Source: Ilumatobacteraceae bacterium
Lineage (GTDB): Bacteria; Actinomycetota; Acidimicrobiia; Acidimicrobiales; Ilumatobacteraceae
Assembly: GCA_022843125.1 (NCBI GenBank)
Contig: JALHOG010000002.1
Location: 1 to 64,000 of the forward strand
Direction: 5' to 3'
DNA: 64,000 bases
Shown here one piece after another: positions 60,579 through 64,000 of the stretch (position 1 is its first letter; each line of letters begins with the position of its first letter). Below the pieces are notes generated by a model. The model ran no database searches. It saw nothing but the letters and a program-made list of their open reading frames with translations, and was not told where the DNA came from. The position numbers were made by a program, and so were the translations under genes.

Positions 60579-61614
60579 GGCGCGGCGCGGCTGTGGTGCC
60601 GCGCTCGATGAGCCGGACCTCGGTGTTCTGACGCCCCGACGGGACCTCACGCCCGGCGAGCAACTCGATCATCGTTCTCGCGGCGAGCGCGCCCTGCTCA
60701 GCGACGTCCTGGTGGACGGTGGTCAGATCGAGCAGCACCGACAGGTCGTGATCGTCGACACCGATGATCGAGAGGTCGTGTGGCACCTGCACGCCGCGGT
60801 CACGTGCGGCCCACAACGCGCCGAACGCCATCTCGTCGGAGAACGACAGCACGGCGGTCGGCGGATCGGGGAGGTCGAGCAGCCGGCTCAAGGCCTGGTA
60901 ACCACCCTCGATCGTGAAGTAGCCCGGCATCTGCGAGGACGGGTCGGGTGTCAGCCCGGCGCCGTGGTGGGCAGACTCGTAGCCCTGCTGGCGCTTGTGG
61001 GGCACGACGAACCCGAGCACGTCGTCGGGCTGGCCGTTGATGAGCGCGATCCGGCGGTGCCCGAGATCGATCAGGTGCTGGGTCGCAAGCCGGCCGACCT
61101 CGACGTCGTCGATCCCCATGCACGGGATCGCGTCGCTGTCGTGGCCGACATACACGACTTCCATCCGCTCGTTCTGGAGGCGGCCGAGCTCGTCGTCGGT
61201 CAGCGATACGTCGACGCAGATCAGGCCGTCGACCCGGCGATAGATCGGCCCGGCGATCTCGAGGACGTGGCGGCCTTCCCCCTGTGCGCCGATGCCGACG
61301 ATGATCGTGTCGTACCCGGCTTCGGCGAAGACCGCCTCGGCGCCTGCGACCACGTGGGCGAAGTACCAACCATCGAGCAGTGGCACCGCGACCGCGACCG
61401 AGCGTGACCGGCCGGCGGCGAGCCGCGATGCGGCCGGGTCGGCTCGGTAGTTCAGTTCGGCGGCGATCCGCTCGATCCGCTCGCGAGTCGGTTCGGCGAC
61501 GTTCGGCAGGCCGCGCAGCGCCCGGCTGACGGTGGCGACCGAGACGCCGGCGGCGGCGGCGACATCTTCGATCGTGGCGCGGTCTCGGCGCGTCGAGGTG
61601 GGGTTCGGAGGCAT
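60574..61614 (-). CDS. LacI-family transcriptional regulator
   Basis: A 346-residue repressor. The N-terminal HTH and hinge (IEDVAAAAGVSVATVSRALRG..RIERIAAELNYRADPAASRLAAGRS, residues 15-68) are typical. The periplasmic-binding-like core (about 69-340) has ALINGQPDD and SIIGVDDHDLSVLLDLTTVHQD. Its own promoter region and that of the MsmX-like ATPase share an operator, so autoregulation and control of sugar uptake are likely. The inducer is unknown. It is divergent from deoC. Confidence 0.92.
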   Translation of the reverse strand: MPPNPTSTRRDRATIEDVAAAAGVSVATVSRALRGLPNVAEPTRERIERIAAELNYRADPAASRLAAGRSRSVAVAVPLLDGWYFAHVVAGAEAVFAEAGYDTIIVGIGAQGEGRHVLEIAGPIYRRVDGLICVDVSLTDDELGRLQNERMEVVYVGHDSDAIPCMGIDDVEVGRLATQHLIDLGHRRIALINGQPDDVLGFVVPHKRQQGYESAHHGAGLTPDPSSQMPGYFTIEGGYQALSRLLDLPDPPTAVLSFSDEMAFGALWAARDRGVQVPHDLSIIGVDDHDLSVLLDLTTVHQDVAEQGALAARTMIELLAGREVPSGRQNTEVRLIERGTTAAPRR

Positions 61615-61626
61615 GGTGGGACGCGA

Positions 61627-61640
61627 TGTAAGCGGTTGCG
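61627..61640 (-). promoter_or_regulatory. LacI-type operator upstream of the lacI-like gene
   Basis: Read on the minus strand, CGCAACCGCTTACA lies 12 bases before the start at 61614. Sixteen bases around it match the ATPase operator with one mismatch, including the flanking TCG. Confidence 0.65.
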
Positions 61641-61727
61641 GGCAGTCTTGTCGATCGGGGCAGCCCGTCGTGCATCGGGTCGGTCGCAGTACGCTCGACG
61701 GGAGTCAGCACAAGGAGGTGCCGCCCC

Positions 61728-62486
61728 ATGGATGTCGCACTGGCACGGTTGGCGATCTCGCTCGTCGACCTCACCGACCTCACCGACGATTGCAGCGACG
61801 ACGACGTCGAGGCGTTGTGCGAACGGGCAACGCGCGCCGGAACAGCCGCTGTGTGCATCTGGCCCGACTTCGTCGCCCGGTCGAGTGGGTTGCTCGCCGG
61901 TACGGGGGTCCGCGTCGCGACCGTCGTGAACTTCCCCACCGGTGACGAACGGCCGTTCGCCGTCGGTGTGGTCACCGCTCGGGCTCTCGACGACGGGGCC
62001 GACGAGATTGACGTCGTCGTGCCGTACAGGGCGTTCGCCGCCGACCGGCTCGACCGACCTGCTGCGGTGCTCGAGCGTGTGCGCACGCTCACCGATGGCC
62101 GGGCGCTCATGAAGGTGATCCTGGAGACGGGCGAGCTGCCCGACCTCGACGCCGTCGAGCGAGCCGCCCGGTTCGCGATCGATCACGGTGCCGACTTCAT
62201 CAAGACATCCACCGGCAAGTCGCCCGTCTCGGCGACCCTGCCGGCTGCTGAGACCATGCTGAGGGTCATCGCCGCCGCCGGCAGGCCCGTCGGGATCAAG
62301 CCATCGGGCGGCATCAGCTCGGCCGAGGCCGCTGGCGAGTACATCGCAGCAGCGGAGCGGGCGATGGGCCCGGGATGGGTGTCGCCCACCACGTTCCGCT
62401 TCGGTGCCAGCGGGCTCCTCAACGCGCTGCTCGCGGTGGTCGGCGGGGCCAGCGATACTGCTACGGGCGCAGCATCGAGCTACTGA
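61728..62486 (+). CDS. deoC: Deoxyribose-phosphate aldolase
   Basis: A 252-residue class I aldolase that splits 2-deoxyribose 5-phosphate into glyceraldehyde 3-phosphate and acetaldehyde. Schiff-base Lys159 lies in FIKTSTGKSP, Asp95 in EIDVVVPY, and the second Lys in GIKPSGGIS; the pattern is the E. coli-like class. A strong AAGGAGG site (61712-61718) sits nine bases before the ATG, and TACGCT (61690-61695) could be its -10. It is divergent from the LacI regulator. Confidence 0.94.
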   Translation: MDVALARLAISLVDLTDLTDDCSDDDVEALCERATRAGTAAVCIWPDFVARSSGLLAGTGVRVATVVNFPTGDERPFAVGVVTARALDDGADEIDVVVPYRAFAADRLDRPAAVLERVRTLTDGRALMKVILETGELPDLDAVERAARFAIDHGADFIKTSTGKSPVSATLPAAETMLRVIAAAGRPVGIKPSGGISSAEAAGEYIAAAERAMGPGWVSPTTFRFGASGLLNALLAVVGGASDTATGAASSY

Positions 62487-62499
62487 ACGCTCGGCGCCG

Positions 62500-63147
62500 T
62501 CACGGTGCGGGCAGCTCGTAGTCGCCGCGGAGCACCACCCGACCCGATGAGTTGTTGTCTCCGTCGATCGGCTCGATCGTCACGGTGATGATGGTGAACG
62601 ACGGGTCGGCGGTCCCCGCCCACAGCTCGATCGGCGGATCGCCGCCGCGCAGGTGGAAGCTCCCGGCACTGACCCGTACCTCGCCGTCGCTGATCCACGC
62701 CTGGTACATCTCGCCGTCGGGAGCGCCGGACAAACCGTCGACGTCGAGCACGATCTTCAGTCCGGCGGGCGTGGACGTGAGCTCGGCCGTGGCGCTCGCG
62801 CCCGCTGCCAGATCGGTGGCGGCGAGGGCGACCGCGAGGCCGGCCGGGTCGTCACCGGATCGCCCGATCATCACTGCGCCGGCGACGACCACGACCCCGG
62901 CGGCGGCCGCCGTGAGCCACCACGGCCAGGTGGCGCGGGCCTCGCGCCTGGAACGCGCAGCATCGAGTTGGGTGACGTTGTGTCGGGTGACGTTCCCAGA
63001 CGCCTGTTCGGCGGCGATCGCGCCGACGATCGCGTCCTCGAGCCCGGGCGGCACGTCGTCCCAGGTGCTCTGGCGCGTCAGCAGGGCGATGATCTCCACC
63101 GGGAGATCGCCGCTCACGTCGAGAGCGTCGTCGGAGTCGTCGGTCAT
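62500..63147 (-). CDS. RskA-family anti-sigma factor
   Basis: A 215-residue single-pass membrane protein. The cytoplasmic part (1-88) starts with an acidic helix-rich region. The membrane helix WPWWLTAAAAGVVVVAGAVMIG is followed by an outer domain with MYQAWISDGEVRVSAGSFHL and ITVTIEPIDGD, as in RskA C-terminal domains. It overlaps the upstream sigma gene by ATGA. Proteolysis would free the sigma factor. The much longer upstream frame is spurious. Confidence 0.9.
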   Translation of the reverse strand: MTDDSDDALDVSGDLPVEIIALLTRQSTWDDVPPGLEDAIVGAIAAEQASGNVTRHNVTQLDAARSRREARATWPWWLTAAAAGVVVVAGAVMIGRSGDDPAGLAVALAATDLAAGASATAELTSTPAGLKIVLDVDGLSGAPDGEMYQAWISDGEVRVSAGSFHLRGGDPPIELWAGTADPSFTIITVTIEPIDGDNNSSGRVVLRGDYELPAP

Positions 63148-63716
63148 GGTCGGTCCTCGTGCACCTGTACGGCGGGTGCGCTCGTTCGGTTCGGGGCGAG
63201 GTGAGCGAGGTCGGCCGCCAACCGGCGGTGTGCTCGCGACGACCGCGATTTCACGGTGCCGACCGGGACGCCCAACGCGCTCGCGATGTGTTCGTGCGTC
63301 TCGCCGAGCAGATGTGAACGGCGCATGACCTCGCGTTCGTCTGCCGGGAGCCGGTCGAGGGCGCGCCGGATCTCGTGGCGCTCCCAGGTCTCCTCGAGCG
63401 TCGGGCCGTCGACGGCCCGATCCGTCTCGGGCTCGTGGCCGCCGCGGGTGGGTCGGGACTCGGATCGGATCGCGTCGATCGCAGTGTTGCGGGCGATCGA
63501 GTACAGCCAGGGAGCGAACGCTCTGGTGCCGTCGAACGTGCCGATCGATCGCCACGCCTTGACGAACGTCTGCTGGACGATGTCGGCGACCAGCTCGGGG
63601 TCTCGCACCATCGACCTCGCGACCGTGGTGACGGCGCCGCCGTACTCGCGATAGACGGCTCGGACCGCGTCGGCGTCGCCGGCGCGAAAGCGCTCGATCA
63701 CGTCGTCGCCATCCAT
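63144..63716 (-). CDS. ECF-family RNA polymerase sigma factor (SigK/SigL-like)
   Basis: A 190-residue sigma factor. Region 2 is YREYGGAVTTVARSMVRDPELVADIVQQTFVKAWRSIGTFDGTRAFAPWLYSIARNTAIDAIR, and region 4 is LPADEREVMRRSHLLGETHEHIASALGVPVGTVKSRSSRAHRRL. Its partner is the adjacent RskA. The ATG at 63716 was chosen because it gives MDGDDVIERFRAGD, a common ECF start; an ATG at 63785 is also open. Confidence 0.92.
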   Translation of the reverse strand: MDGDDVIERFRAGDADAVRAVYREYGGAVTTVARSMVRDPELVADIVQQTFVKAWRSIGTFDGTRAFAPWLYSIARNTAIDAIRSESRPTRGGHEPETDRAVDGPTLEETWERHEIRRALDRLPADEREVMRRSHLLGETHEHIASALGVPVGTVKSRSSRAHRRLAADLAHLAPNRTSAPAVQVHEDRP

Positions 63717-63787
63717 GGTGACGCCATGTTGCCATCCCGCCGACCCCCTGGGTGACGCATTCCCGACGCGTCGCACCGGGGACATGA

Positions 63788-64000
63788 TCAGTCCGTGTCG
63801 GCCGTCCGGAAGTACTTGGGGTCGGGGTGCACCGGTTCGACCGCGCCGCCGGCTGCGGCCCAGCCGTTGAAGCCCACCGTGAGGTGGGCGATGTTGGTGT
63901 AGCCGAGGTCTTGGAGCACGTCGGCGGCCAGCGCGGACCGGCCGCCACCGGCGCAGTACACGACGTAGCGCGTGTCGAACGACAGGCCGCCCCGGTAGTA
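63788..64000 (-). CDS. Rhodanese-like domain protein, C-terminal part (5' end outside window)
   Basis: Seventy C-terminal residues, open to the window edge. The active-site loop is VVYCAGGGRSALAADVL with Cys, followed by LGYTNIAHLTVGFNGWAAAGGAVEPV, typical of single-domain rhodaneses that move sulfane sulfur. The C-terminus ends PKYFRTADTD. The start lies outside, so neighbours and promoter are not visible. Confidence 0.88.
   Translation of the reverse strand, partial: YYRGGLSFDTRYVVYCAGGGRSALAADVLQDLGYTNIAHLTVGFNGWAAAGGAVEPVHPDPKYFRTADTD

Noticed and set aside
61532-61945. A 137-codon plus-strand frame spanning the lacI/deoC gap
   Set aside because: It runs across the operator and two real gene starts in another frame. 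No ribosome site or motif was seen.

Overview
The window is high G+C DNA (about two thirds to 70% G+C by eye). It is densely packed with genes, and nearly every gap is under 180 bases. Gene content points to an actinobacterium: a GatCAB operon, a RegX3/SenX3-type phosphate two-component pair behind pst-phoU, an RskA-type anti-sigma factor, an MgtA-like mannosyltransferase, a MerR-type HTH fused to citrate synthase, and a LAxTG (class E sortase-like) surface protein. A lone mreB and the style of several membrane proteins make an Acidimicrobiia (Ilumatobacter-like) source my best guess, but this is inference. No rRNA, tRNA, CRISPR array, transposase or prophage genes were seen. I read it as an ordinary chromosomal segment.

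Layout. Positions 1-4742 hold the phosphate uptake operon pstC(partial)-pstA-pstB-phoU-histidine kinase-response regulator. Positions 4718-10792 (minus) are a five-gene glycan operon: two GT4 glycosyltransferases, an MFS protein, a Wzx-like flippase and a DXD glycosyltransferase. Positions 10969-20493 carry an MFS protein, a GGDEF-EAL protein, a degenerate zincin, an SDR-like membrane protein, a trypsin-like-fold pseudoprotease, moaE, a small membrane protein, mreB and an RNB ribonuclease. Positions 20528-28957 hold a 2OG-Fe oxygenase, a secreted sugar dehydrogenase, tesB, a GNAT, a repeat surface protein, a beta-propeller lipoprotein and a methyltransferase. Positions 28968-33806 hold an MFS protein, plsC, a phosphoribosyltransferase, a tandem GNAT and another MFS protein. 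Positions 33814-36983 (minus) are a GT4, methyltransferase and alpha/alpha-toroid operon.

Positions 37048-46927 carry a small lipoprotein, an ECF sigma with a large membrane partner, a thioesterase-aldose epimerase fusion, ybaK, a methyltransferase, an M48 peptidase, a TPR-HD-GYP protein, a TetR regulator and an alpha/beta hydrolase that overlaps lgt. Positions 47899-50296 hold two divergent citrate synthase-like genes around a perfect 31-bp palindrome. Then come gatCAB, a GGDEF protein, an acyl-CoA dehydrogenase, an alkylation repair operon (ada-alkA fusion plus ogt), a MsmX/UgpC-type ATPase with a LacI regulator and deoC, an ECF sigma with its RskA anti-sigma, and a truncated rhodanese.

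Two signals recur. Within operons, genes are coupled by 4-bp ATGA/GTGA overlaps (13 cases). At the head of many transcription units a TANNNT hexamer lies 6-9 bases before the start codon, as expected for leaderless transcripts. That spacing was used to choose several starts. The most interesting candidates are the HTH-citrate synthase/citrate synthase pair with its palindrome, the thioesterase-epimerase fusion, a set of three 21-bp tandem repeats between a TetR gene and its divergent neighbour, and a LacI-type operator shared by the lacI-like gene and an orphan ABC ATPase gene.
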